From: CAYMRB01 sp964392615
Lineage (GTDB): Bacteria; Planctomycetota; UBA8108
Direction of reading: 5' to 3'
Assembly: GCA_964392615.1 (NCBI GenBank)
Contig: CAYMRB010000576.1
Coordinates: 1-5,236 of the forward strand
Length of the DNA: 5,236 nt
Within the stretch, counting starts at the first letter, position 1; each line of letters starts with the position of its first letter. Below the pieces are notes generated by a model that saw only the letters and a program-made list of their open reading frames with translations, did not search any database and was not told the DNA's origin. Shown in pieces: positions 1 to 5,194 of this stretch. The translations under genes were made by a program, and so were the position numbers.

Positions 1-1
1 G

Positions 2-2425
2 GTGCCGGGCGTCGGTGATACGACGATCTTCGGGATCGCCGGCGCGCAGCTCGAACACGACGGCCGCTTCGCGGTGCCCGTTCCGAACGGCGGACCGTAC
101 GCGGTCGTCTACGAGGCGCGGTTCGTCACGGAGCGTGAGGTCGACTTCAGATCGACCGGCTCGCGGCGTGGCTCTCCCGGCTTCGGGGGCGGCGCTGGCG
201 CCGGCGTCGACGTCGACGCTCCGATCGAAGACCAGCTCTTGCGAGCGACCGCGCTCGACGCGTCGGCGAATCAGCACGTCGAGCTGACCGTGCCGCTGCC
301 CGTCCTCGCGGTCTCGCCGACGCACAGCGATCAGGAGCGCTGGTCGACGCTGCGCCAGGCGCTCGGTGTGCAAGGGCTCCTGTTCACCGCCACGTCGCCC
401 GGCGGCGTCGCGCGCGGCACGGTCGCGATCGACGACGGCGTCGCGACGATCCTCGAGATCCTCGACGAAGAAGTCGGAGCCGCGCCTGCCGAGATCGACA
501 TCGTCGCGTACGGCGTCAGCGGCCTGGCCGCGCGACTGTATGTCCACGTCGTGCCGTCGCGCATCGTCCGTCGGCTCGTGCTGCTCGGCACGCCGAACCT
601 CGGCACGCCGCGCGCGCTCGTCGAGTCGCGCTCCGACGTCGGTCTCGCTCCGCTGCCGGGAGGCATCGACTCGCCCGAGTCGGCCCTGTACAAGGCGGCG
701 ATCGAGCAAACGGAGTCGTTCCTCGCGGCGTTCAACGATCGCGTCTCGCGACGCCGCGGCACGCAGCTCTGGCTGGTCGCCGGCGAGGGCGGCAATCCCG
801 ACCTCGAACGCGTGCTCGGGTGCGATCGGCACGACAACCGCGTCTGCGTCGAGAGCGTCTGCGCCGCGGGCGTCCTCGGAGTCGGCCCCGACTGCCGGGC
901 CCGCGTCGTGCCGGAAGACCACGACGCGCTCGGTCGCGGCAACGCCTCGCTCGAGCTGCTCATCGAGGAGATCGGGCTCGGCAAGGTCGTCGATCTGCCG
1001 CAGGGCGTCGATCCGGACGTCGTGCTGCCCGGCGACGCGATGCCGATCGTCCAGCCTCTCGAGGCGGGCGACGGAGGCGTTGCCGGCGATCCGGAGGTCG
1101 AGGCGCTGTCGCTCGGCAAGGTGATCACCGGCAAGATGCCGCCCGGCGGCACCGGGCTCTACAAGTTCGCGTCCGACACGTCCGACTCGGTCGTCATCAT
1201 TCTGAACACCGTCGGCGACCTCGGCGGCCTGGAGTTCAGCTTCCTGACGCCCGCCGGCGACGATGTCACGATCCAGAACCACAACGAGTTCAGCATCGAC
1301 TACTTCAGCTACGCCGAGGGCGAGGGTACGGGCGTTCAGATCTTCAGCCTGCCGTCGAGCACGACAGGCGAGTACTTCGTCTCGCTGAGCAATCCCCCGG
1401 AGAACGACGTGGTCTCCTACTCGCTCGAGCTGCGCCTGGACAGCCCGATCTCGCTCAAGAGCGATCTCGCCAGCGATGACATCGAGCTCGGCACGACGAC
1501 CCTCCTGACCTCGGAGATCGAGCACTCCGACCTCCTGCCGCCGGAGGTCGCCCTGAGCGTGACCGCGCGGGTGATCCGTCCCGACGGCACGCTCGAGCTC
1601 GTCGACCTCGTCGATGACGGCACGCTCGGCGACGCGGTCGCCGGCGACGGGATCTACGCCACGACGGTCACCGCGGGTTCGCAGCCCGGGTACCACACGA
1701 TCGAGATCCTCGCGACGGGCGAGGAGGAGAGCTACTTCGAGCGCGCGGCCACCGTGCCGCTCCTGGTGCGCTCGGACATCGCGCAGCTCGGCGCACAGTG
1801 GCAATCGGGCGCCGACGACGTCGACTCCGACACGCTGAAGGACATCCTGTGGGTCGACGGCTCCGTCGTGCCGCAGCGCGCCGGAACCGTCGTCGTCCTC
1901 GGACACCTGACGCGCGACGGCGAGTCCGTGGCGCGAGCCGGCGCGCTCGTCGACCTCGCGGACGGCGACGACGCGGAACCGTTCCGCCTCGAGTTCGACG
2001 GCTACGACATCTACGGGTCCGAGCGGGACGGGCCGTACCGCCTGTCGGAGGTCGAGGTGCTCGACGCGGCGATCGGATTCGTGCGCGCGACGATCGCGAA
2101 CGACGTGCTCGAGACGGAGCCGTGGTCGTGGACCGACTTCTCGATGGTCGGCGGACTCCCATTCGTCCGCGGCGACTCGAACGGCGACCATCTCGTCGAC
2201 CTGAGCGACGGCGTGCACACGCTGCAGTGGCTCTTCGTCGACCGCGAGACGGAGTTCCTCTGCCTCGACGCGGCCGACGTCGACGCCGACGGCGACATCG
2301 AGCTCTCCGATCCGGTCGTGCTCTTCGCGTTCCTGTACCTCGGCGCGCCGCCGCCGGCGTTCCCGTTCCCCGACTGCGACCAGGATCAGGACCTGGGCTG
2401 CGAGTACTACCCGTTCTGCCAGTAG
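2..2425 (+). CDS. Secreted multidomain protein, lipase-like alpha/beta-hydrolase with dockerin-like C-terminus (5' partial)
   Basis: The frame is open from the window edge and no signal peptide is seen, so the true start is probably upstream; residue numbers count from position 2. Residues about 110-325 resemble the PGAP1/LipA type of alpha/beta-hydrolase: a strand (EIDIVAYGVSGLAARLYV, 164-181), then VLLGTPNLGTPRAL (193-206), and a PEDHDAL segment where H307 fits the catalytic histidine. Ungapped alignment of AYGVSG with the usual GHSMGG puts Gly171 at the nucleophile, so the fold may be inactive. C274, C282, C287 and C298 could form disulfides, consistent with export. Residues 368-478 look like a PPC-type beta domain. 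Residues 485-590 look Ig-like, with the signature DDG(538-540)...GDGIY(548-552). Residues 725-736 and 759-770 are two EF-hand/dockerin-like calcium loops (DxNxD and DxDxDG patterns). The tail carries C792, C800 and C806. The gene ends 10 bp from a convergent gene. The coding call is very secure, the domain calls moderate, and enzymatic activity doubtful. Confidence 0.9.
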   Translation: MPGVGDTTIFGIAGAQLEHDGRFAVPVPNGGPYAVVYEARFVTEREVDFRSTGSRRGSPGFGGGAGAGVDVDAPIEDQLLRATALDASANQHVELTVPLPVLAVSPTHSDQERWSTLRQALGVQGLLFTATSPGGVARGTVAIDDGVATILEILDEEVGAAPAEIDIVAYGVSGLAARLYVHVVPSRIVRRLVLLGTPNLGTPRALVESRSDVGLAPLPGGIDSPESALYKAAIEQTESFLAAFNDRVSRRRGTQLWLVAGEGGNPDLERVLGCDRHDNRVCVESVCAAGVLGVGPDCRARVVPEDHDALGRGNASLELLIEEIGLGKVVDLPQGVDPDVVLPGDAMPIVQPLEAGDGGVAGDPEVEALSLGKVITGKMPPGGTGLYKFASDTSDSVVIILNTVGDLGGLEFSFLTPAGDDVTIQNHNEFSIDYFSYAEGEGTGVQIFSLPSSTTGEYFVSLSNPPENDVVSYSLELRLDSPISLKSDLASDDIELGTTTLLTSEIEHSDLLPPEVALSVTARVIRPDGTLELVDLVDDGTLGDAVAGDGIYATTVTAGSQPGYHTIEILATGEEESYFERAATVPLLVRSDIAQLGAQWQSGADDVDSDTLKDILWVDGSVVPQRAGTVVVLGHLTRDGESVARAGALVDLADGDDAEPFRLEFDGYDIYGSERDGPYRLSEVEVLDAAIGFVRATIANDVLETEPWSWTDFSMVGGLPFVRGDSNGDHLVDLSDGVHTLQWLFVDRETEFLCLDAADVDADGDIELSDPVVLFAFLYLGAPPPAFPFPDCDQDQDLGCEYYPFCQ

Positions 2426-2435
2426 GCGAGCCGGA

Positions 2436-2891
2436 CTACGAACAGCGCTTGCACTCCCACCTGTCCTGTTGAATCTCCAGCTCGGCTGCGCAGTTCCCCG
2501 ACAGTTGTTCCTCCGTGCATGCCCGGATGCAGACAGCGACCTCATCCGCGCTGCAGGAGCACTCGAGGGAGTAAGGGGTCTTCAGAGGGTACCTGTGAAC
2601 ACACTTGCCGCCCAGCGTCACGACTTGCCACTCGCCCTTGTAGCCACACCGATACCGCATTCCGAGGTCGATGTCACAGTCCCATTTCGCCGTGACGATC
2701 AGGAGCTCGCAGTACTCACCGCATCCTCCCACGCCGGTATCGAGCGTGACAGCGCAGTCCTTGCTGGGCAGGCACTCCACCATGCTGACGCCGTTGGTCA
2801 CCTTGCAGTCGCCGCTGTGTGCGAATCGGGCGACGGACAGGGAACAGGCCACCACGAGCACGACGGCGTAGACTTCCAATGCTCTCTTCAC
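2436..2891 (-). CDS. Small exported Cys-rich protein, unrecognised
   Basis: I do not recognise a family. I chose the GTG at 2891 because AAGGAG lies 6 nt upstream and because it gives a normal export signal: KR, then a hydrophobic stretch (about residues 8-20) and a small-residue site near AHS-GD (residues 24-28). A longer frame from GTG 2939 would add 16 highly charged residues before the signal. The VVAC at residues 13-16 also fits a lipobox loosely, so a lipoprotein is possible. The mature 125 or so residues carry 15 cysteines (29, 40, 46, 57, 61, 72, 82, 97, 111, 113, 121, 125, 134, 147, 150), including CSC and CxxxC spacings. This suggests a disulfide-stabilised extracytoplasmic domain. 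An odd count leaves one free or intermolecular thiol. It lies 49 bp downstream of the coiled-coil gene on the same strand and is probably cotranscribed with it. The open plus-strand frame opposite (2469-2948) lacks any such signature. Confidence 0.75.
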   Translation of the reverse strand: MKRALEVYAVVLVVACSLSVARFAHSGDCKVTNGVSMVECLPSKDCAVTLDTGVGGCGEYCELLIVTAKWDCDIDLGMRYRCGYKGEWQVVTLGGKCVHRYPLKTPYSLECSCSADEVAVCIRACTEEQLSGNCAAELEIQQDRWECKRCS

Positions 2892-2897
2892 GATCTT

Positions 2898-2903
2898 CTC
2901 CTT
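2898..2903 (-). promoter_or_regulatory. Shine-Dalgarno AAGGAG of the Cys-rich gene
   Basis: On the minus strand AAGGAG is followed by AAGATC and then GTG (2891-2889), an ideal 6-nt spacing. The in-frame GTG at 2939 sits directly against the upstream stop codon and has no comparable purine motif, so this site decides the start. The surrounding leader (about 2892-2912) is almost all purine. Confidence 0.6.
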
Positions 2904-2940
2904 CCTTCTCTTCTCTCGACCCGCTCGGGGGTCGTTCACT

Positions 2941-3807
2941 TCACCTGAGGTTCTCGAAGAACCCGCAGGCCTCGATCAGCCAGCCGACCATGGCGGGCCT
3001 TCGTTCGCTTGCGAGAACGGACAACTCGGGACATTCCTCCTCTGTGAGATGAACTCGAACTCCGTTGTGATTCGACATGAAGACGACATTGCCACCCGGA
3101 AGCAGAATGTCCTGCGGATCCTCACCGCGCTTGCGGGCATCCGCGGCTTCTTGGAGCTTCCTCGAGATTCCATCGGCCGCCACGAGCTTGTATCTCGTGT
3201 CGACCGACTCGATCCGCCGCGTGTGTTTCTGATAGAGAACCTGAAGGCTGAATCGATCGAGCTCGTCCAGCTCCCGGCCAGCCTTGTTGATCCTGGGATC
3301 GGAGAGGAATTCCGAGAGCCTCCAGTTCGGATAGCTCCTCCCGCCGCGCGTGTACGCGTCGGTCAACGCGGCCAGTTCTTCATCGTCCTTCACGCGTCGC
3401 ATGACCGCGCGGGCTCGCTCGTATCGTTCTTCCAGGCTGAGCGAACCCTCCGATTCCATGCGTCGCTCTTGCGTCGCGACGACCGTCTGTACCTCGCCGT
3501 TGAATGAAGGCACATCGCCCGTCCGCTTCCCGCGGTCCTCCAGAATCGCCTCCAAGACGGAGGTGGATCGCTCCAGCTGGCTGTCCACGTCATCGTAGAG
3601 AACGTCGAGACGGACAATCTGGCCTTCGATACTCGTGGCGGACTCGGAGAAGCGAGCGCTCAGCTCCGAGGCCCGCGCCTCGAGAGCCTCGGCGGCTGCG
3701 CGAAGCTCCGCGTGTCGTTCGCTCCAGGCGCCGTGGGCGTAGGAGACGACGAAGCCTGCGAACACCAGCAGCGCCGCGACGATAGCTACGTTCTTCATGT
3801 CATTCAT
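2941..3807 (-). CDS. Membrane-anchored coiled-coil protein, unrecognised
   Basis: This is a 288-residue protein with no family I can name. The N-terminus (MNDMKN) is followed by a hydrophobic segment at about residues 7-24 ending YAHGAW, which is either a signal anchor or a signal peptide with a cleavage site near AHG/AWS. Residues 29-95 are rich in Ala, Glu, Leu, Arg and Ser with heptad-like spacing (AELRAAAEALEARASELSAR), a likely coiled coil. A charged helical middle follows (about 120-230). A short, less charged C-terminal part (235-288) contains a probable beta segment (VVFMSNHNGVRVHL) and two cysteines, C259 and C281. ATG 3807 is preceded by AAGGG at short spacing; ATG 3798 (codon 4) is an alternative. 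It is first in a two-gene unit with the exported Cys-rich protein, so a shared envelope role is plausible but inferred. The plus-strand frame 3049-3507 is an antisense shadow. Confidence 0.85.
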   Translation of the reverse strand: MNDMKNVAIVAALLVFAGFVVSYAHGAWSERHAELRAAAEALEARASELSARFSESATSIEGQIVRLDVLYDDVDSQLERSTSVLEAILEDRGKRTGDVPSFNGEVQTVVATQERRMESEGSLSLEERYERARAVMRRVKDDEELAALTDAYTRGGRSYPNWRLSEFLSDPRINKAGRELDELDRFSLQVLYQKHTRRIESVDTRYKLVAADGISRKLQEAADARKRGEDPQDILLPGGNVVFMSNHNGVRVHLTEEECPELSVLASERRPAMVGWLIEACGFFENLR

Positions 3808-3830
3808 GCCCTTGAGGGGGAGGGAGGCCC

Positions 3831-3844
3831 GGCTCTCGGGAGCC
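3831..3844 (-). other. Small stem-loop in the leader of the coiled-coil gene
   Basis: GGCTC (3831-3835) and GAGCC (3840-3844) form a perfect 5-bp stem with a 4-nt loop. It sits in the predicted 5' leader of the minus-strand pair, about 24 bp from the start codon. It may be fortuitous in GC-rich DNA. Confidence 0.2.
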
Positions 3845-3855
3845 AGGATCGCAAC

Positions 3856-3884
3856 ACTCTACCTCGACGCCCTGTGAGATCCAA
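3856..3884 (-). promoter_or_regulatory. Candidate sigma-70-type promoter for the minus-strand pair
   Basis: On the minus strand TTGGAT (3884-3879) and TAGAGT (3861-3856) are separated by exactly 17 bp. They lie upstream of the ATG at 3807 and leave a leader of roughly 40 nt. The TTG core of the -35 and TAnnnT of the -10 match consensus; other positions are weak. A second AT-rich spot with TAATGT on the minus strand (about 3888-3893) is a less well-spaced alternative. Confidence 0.35.
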
Positions 3885-3928
3885 GGACATTATTCTCTGT
3901 TGCGACTTTTCTTTCCGTGCGTCACGCG

Positions 3929-3968
3929 CGCCGGCTGGCGGCCGCGATGCGCTCTCGGCCAGCCGGCG
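3929..3968. repeat. Perfect 11-bp inverted repeat (stem-loop)
   Basis: CGCCGGCTGGC (3929-3939) is exactly complementary to GCCAGCCGGCG (3958-3968), with an 18-nt loop. The stem is very GC-rich and has no adjacent T-tract, so a factor-independent terminator is not indicated on either strand. It could be a REP-like element or an RNA structure upstream of the minus-strand operon. Confidence 0.5.
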
Positions 3969-4039
3969 GTGCCAACGCCAACGCGCCAACGCTCGTCGCG
4001 GATCGAACCGGACAACCACTCGACGGCTCGAGCCCTCGT

Positions 4040-4059
4040 CTGCGGAGCGCGCTTCGCAG
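4040..4059. repeat. 20-bp near-perfect palindrome, possible operator
   Basis: CTGCGGAGCG and CGCTTCGCAG form a dyad with a single mismatched position per arm (a G-T pair in the hairpin). There is no spacer, which is typical of either a dimeric repressor site or a chance GC palindrome. It is not next to either promoter candidate, so a regulatory role is speculative. Confidence 0.25.
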
Positions 4060-4121
4060 TGACGGTCGGCAGCACTGATCGGAACGTGGCGAGGGTTGCA
4101 CGAGGTCGAGAGGTTCTTAGG

Positions 4122-4180
4122 TCTGGGAGCCGGCTTCCAGCTCGACGAGTCCGTGGAGCGACGTGCTCGACAGGCTTTGA
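4122..4180 (+). pseudogene. 3' remnant of a paralogue of the 115-residue gene
   Basis: Read in the same frame as 4951-5009, this stretch encodes WEPASSSTSPWSDVLDRL and then TGA (4178-4180). It differs from the intact gene's C-terminus only by Pro for Leu (4131). An in-frame TAG at 4118-4120 lies immediately before the homologous part, and no start-bearing frame joins it, so it cannot be a functional gene. It is either what remains of a deleted upstream duplicate or sequence copied along with the downstream repeat. Confidence 0.7.
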
Positions 4181-4192
4181 CGCGAGTCGCAT

Positions 4193-4208
4193 CGCTCGAG
4201 CCCGAGCG
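4193..4208 (+). terminator. GC stem-loop 12 bp after the remnant stop codon
   Basis: CGCTCG and CGAGCG form a perfect 6-bp stem with an AGCC loop. Flanking GCA and TGC can add three pairs across a small internal loop. There is no T-run, so any terminator function would not be the classic intrinsic type. An identical copy lies at 5022-5037 after the intact gene. Confidence 0.3.
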
Positions 4209-4298
4209 TCTGCCCCCACATCGGGATTAGGACCTACCACGGAAACCCTAGCCTCGACGTTGCCCGGAACCCGAAGTCGGCCGCCGAGAGGAAAGAGC

Positions 4299-4369
4299 TC
4301 TAAGGAACCCAGGAACCCAGGAGAAGAGGGCGCATCCCCTTCCTTTCCTGGGTTCCTGGGTTCCTTAGA
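4299..4369. repeat. Long perfect inverted repeat built from AGGAACCC units
   Basis: The arms at 4299-4322 and 4346-4369 are exactly complementary over 24 bp around a 23-nt centre (4323-4345). The centre can add a short GGG/CCC pairing. Each arm holds about two and a half units of AGGAACCC or its complement TTCCTGGG. It could form a strong hairpin or cruciform. The arrangement resembles dispersed intergenic palindromes (REP/MITE-like), but I see no transposase or target-site duplication. Confidence 0.85.
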
Positions 4370-4422
4370 AATCCTACTTGGAGGCGGCAGAGGTCTGCGC
4401 CGGAGAACAAGGTTCTGGATGT

Positions 4423-4457
4423 CCGTCTTCTCCGTGCCTTTGTGACCCTGTGGTGAA
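4423..4457 (-). repeat. Low-complexity segment resembling a common dispersed intergenic repeat
   Basis: On the minus strand this reads as TTCACCACAGGGTCACAAAG followed by GCACGGAGAAGACGG. Such CACAGRGNCACAGAGG-like text recurs between genes in many environmental bacterial genomes, as far as I recall. Here it follows the long hairpin by about 55 bp. Only one copy is present in the window, so calling it a repeat rests on memory rather than on an internal match. Confidence 0.3.
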
Positions 4458-4525
4458 TCCTCTTCTCCTGGCTCGAGCGGCCGCGCGAACCCGACCGCAT
4501 AGCGGCACCCCGATCGCCGCATCGA

Positions 4526-4554
4526 GTGCCATGCCAGGGTGATCGCGTTAGACT
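4526..4554 (+). promoter_or_regulatory. Candidate promoter for the 115-residue gene
   Basis: GTGCCA (4526-4531) and TAGACT (4549-4554) are 17 bp apart. Each matches the sigma-70 consensus at four of six positions. Initiation a few bases downstream would give a leader of about 100 nt before ATG 4662. The -10 resembles the TAGAGT of the minus-strand candidate at 3856-3861, which lends mild mutual support. Confidence 0.35.
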
Positions 4555-4661
4555 GAACCTCGTCGTCAGCGCGTACGACCCACGCGCCCCCATCGGAGAC
4601 CGGTCCGTTTCGAGAGAAGTCCACGAACAACGACGCCGAGTGACCTGCCGGGAGTGTCCAC

Positions 4662-5009
4662 ATGGCCAAGGCCAAGAAGAAGCAGCTGAGGCACTATGTT
4701 CTGGGGCTGACGCCCTCGGTCGAGGCGGCGGACGAACTGCTCGAGATCGACTCCGAGGTTCCGGAGGGGCGTTTTGATCCGGACGAGAAGTACTGTCCGC
4801 TAGCGCGAGTGTTCGGCATCGGGTACATGAACTTCCTCGACGTTCAGCGAGTGCAGGTCGGCGCGCCCAGAGAGGCAGGAGAGGTGGTCGCTGAGCTGGC
4901 CTCGAAGTGGCTGAGAGGATGTGATCGACAAGAGCGATTGGCTGGAGAGATCTGGGAGCTGGCTTCCAGCTCGACGAGTCCGTGGAGCGACGTGCTCGAC
5001 AGGCTTTGA
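4662..5009 (+). CDS. Small soluble orphan protein with basic N-terminus, C-terminus inside a direct repeat
   Basis: This is a 115-residue protein of no family I recognise. ATG 4662 is preceded by GGGAG (4650-4654) at 7 nt. The N-terminus is strongly basic (MAKAKKKQLRH) with no signal peptide or membrane segment. An acidic stretch follows (about 21-43, EAADELLEIDSEVPEG), then a more hydrophobic core (45-62, CPLARVFGIGYMNFLD) and an amphipathic, probably helical C-terminal half (70-100). C45 and C87 are the only cysteines. Residues 98-115 lie inside the 244-bp repeat shared with 4122-4365. The gene has its own candidate promoter, and downstream lie a GC stem-loop and the long hairpin. A DNA- or RNA-binding role could be imagined from the basic start, but nothing in the sequence proves it. 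Codon use looks ordinary for the window, and the good ribosome site makes a real gene likely. Confidence 0.65.
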   Translation: MAKAKKKQLRHYVLGLTPSVEAADELLEIDSEVPEGRFDPDEKYCPLARVFGIGYMNFLDVQRVQVGAPREAGEVVAELASKWLRGCDRQERLAGEIWELASSSTSPWSDVLDRL

Positions 5010-5021
5010 CGCGAGTCGCAT

Positions 5022-5037
5022 CGCTCGAGCCCGAGCG
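5022..5037 (+). terminator. GC stem-loop downstream of the 115-residue gene
   Basis: The stem is CGCTCG/CGAGCG with an AGCC loop, starting 13 bases past the stop codon. GCA (5018-5020) and TGC (5040-5042) can extend it. Its position suits 3'-end formation or mRNA protection, but no T-tract follows. Confidence 0.35.
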
Positions 5038-5131
5038 TCTGCCCCCACATCGGGATTAGGACCTACCACGGAAACCCTAGCCTCGACGTTGCCCGGAACC
5101 CGAAGTCGGCCGCCGAGAGGAAAGAGCTCTA

Positions 5132-5194
5132 AGGAACCCAGGAACCCAGGAGAAGAGGGCGCATCCCCTTCCTTTCCTGGGTTCCTGGGTTCCT
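5132..5194. repeat. Inverted repeat of copy 2, right arm merged into the tandem array
   Basis: The left arm (5132-5151) is exactly complementary to 5175-5194 over 20 bp. Because the right side continues as TTCCTGGG units, the left arm can pair with the array in several registers. In copy 1 the equivalent hairpin closes with TAG instead. Confidence 0.8.

Larger units (their letters stand above)
3885..4121. other. Intergenic region without a convincing gene
   Basis: Open frames exist on both strands, but their translations are Arg/Ala/Ser-rich. The longest minus frame (3890-4675) runs straight through the repeat copy at 4122-4365, so it is not gene-like. What can be seen is an 11-bp inverted repeat (3929-3968), a run of CCAACG-like units just after it (about 3972-3992), and a 20-bp near-palindrome (4040-4059). 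No tRNA or other RNA gene is recognisable. Confidence 0.5.
4122..4365. repeat. 244-bp direct repeat, copy 1
   Basis: This segment matches 4951-5194 base for base at an offset of 829, except for C at 4131 versus T at 4960. The left edge is abrupt: the bases before 4122 differ from those before 4951, apart from a G that falls at a shifted position. The right edge is at 4365, where copy 1 reads TAGAAA and copy 2 continues with GGGTTCCT units. The repeat contains the last 18 codons of a gene like the one at 4662-5009, its stop, a GC stem-loop and the first arms of a long hairpin. Confidence 0.95.
4370..4661. other. Intergenic leader of the 115-residue gene
   Basis: No gene is supported: open frames here are shadows that also run through the repeat. 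The stretch holds a CAC/AGG-type low-complexity segment (4423-4457), a candidate promoter (4526-4554) and the Shine-Dalgarno GGGAG (4650-4654). The rest (about 4458-4525) shows no structure I can name. Confidence 0.5.
4951..5194. repeat. 244-bp direct repeat, copy 2
   Basis: This is the counterpart of 4122-4365 (243 of 244 positions equal by direct reading). It begins in codon 97 of the 115-residue gene, crosses the stop at 5007-5009, and continues for 185 bp of non-coding sequence into the TTCCTGGG array. The mismatch at 4960 (T) makes codon 100 Leu here rather than Pro. Confidence 0.95.

Noticed and set aside
331..1152. Minus-strand frame of 273 codons inside the large gene
   Set aside because: It is a shadow of the high-GC third positions of the plus-strand gene. 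Its translation is rich in Ser, Arg, Pro and Thr with no domain, whereas the plus frame shows clear domain motifs.
2469..2948. Plus-strand open frame opposite the Cys-rich gene
   Set aside because: The minus strand offers a signal peptide, Shine-Dalgarno sequence and patterned cysteines; the plus frame has none of these.
4086..4121. Possible continuation of homology upstream of the repeat (both sides begin with GTGGC and GAG-like text)
   Set aside because: The distances to the repeat edge differ (36 versus 44 bp) and the remaining bases do not align convincingly.
3900..4445. Plus-strand open frame of 181 codons
   Set aside because: It is Arg/Ala/Ser-rich, crosses the same repeat in a different frame from the remnant, and has no ribosome site or domain.
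3890..4675. Long minus-strand open frame of 261 codons
   Set aside because: It runs through the direct repeat and the palindrome. The translation is low-complexity (EPRNPG and FLGS-type text from the 8-bp units), and part of it is repeated out of copy 2. It is typical of a spurious frame in repetitive GC-rich DNA.
4122..4951. Insertion sequence bounded by the repeats
   Set aside because: No transposase-like protein, terminal inverted repeats or target-site duplication is visible between or at the edges of the repeats.
4662..5009. Antitoxin or nucleoid-protein identity for the 115-residue protein
   Set aside because: The basic N-terminus alone is not enough. No helix-turn-helix, ribbon-helix-helix or toxin partner gene can be seen.
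4122..5194. Integron cassette with attC sites
   Set aside because: One gene per repeat is suggestive, but I find no GTTRRRY/RYYYAAC core pair at the repeat edges. The repeat also overlaps the coding sequence.
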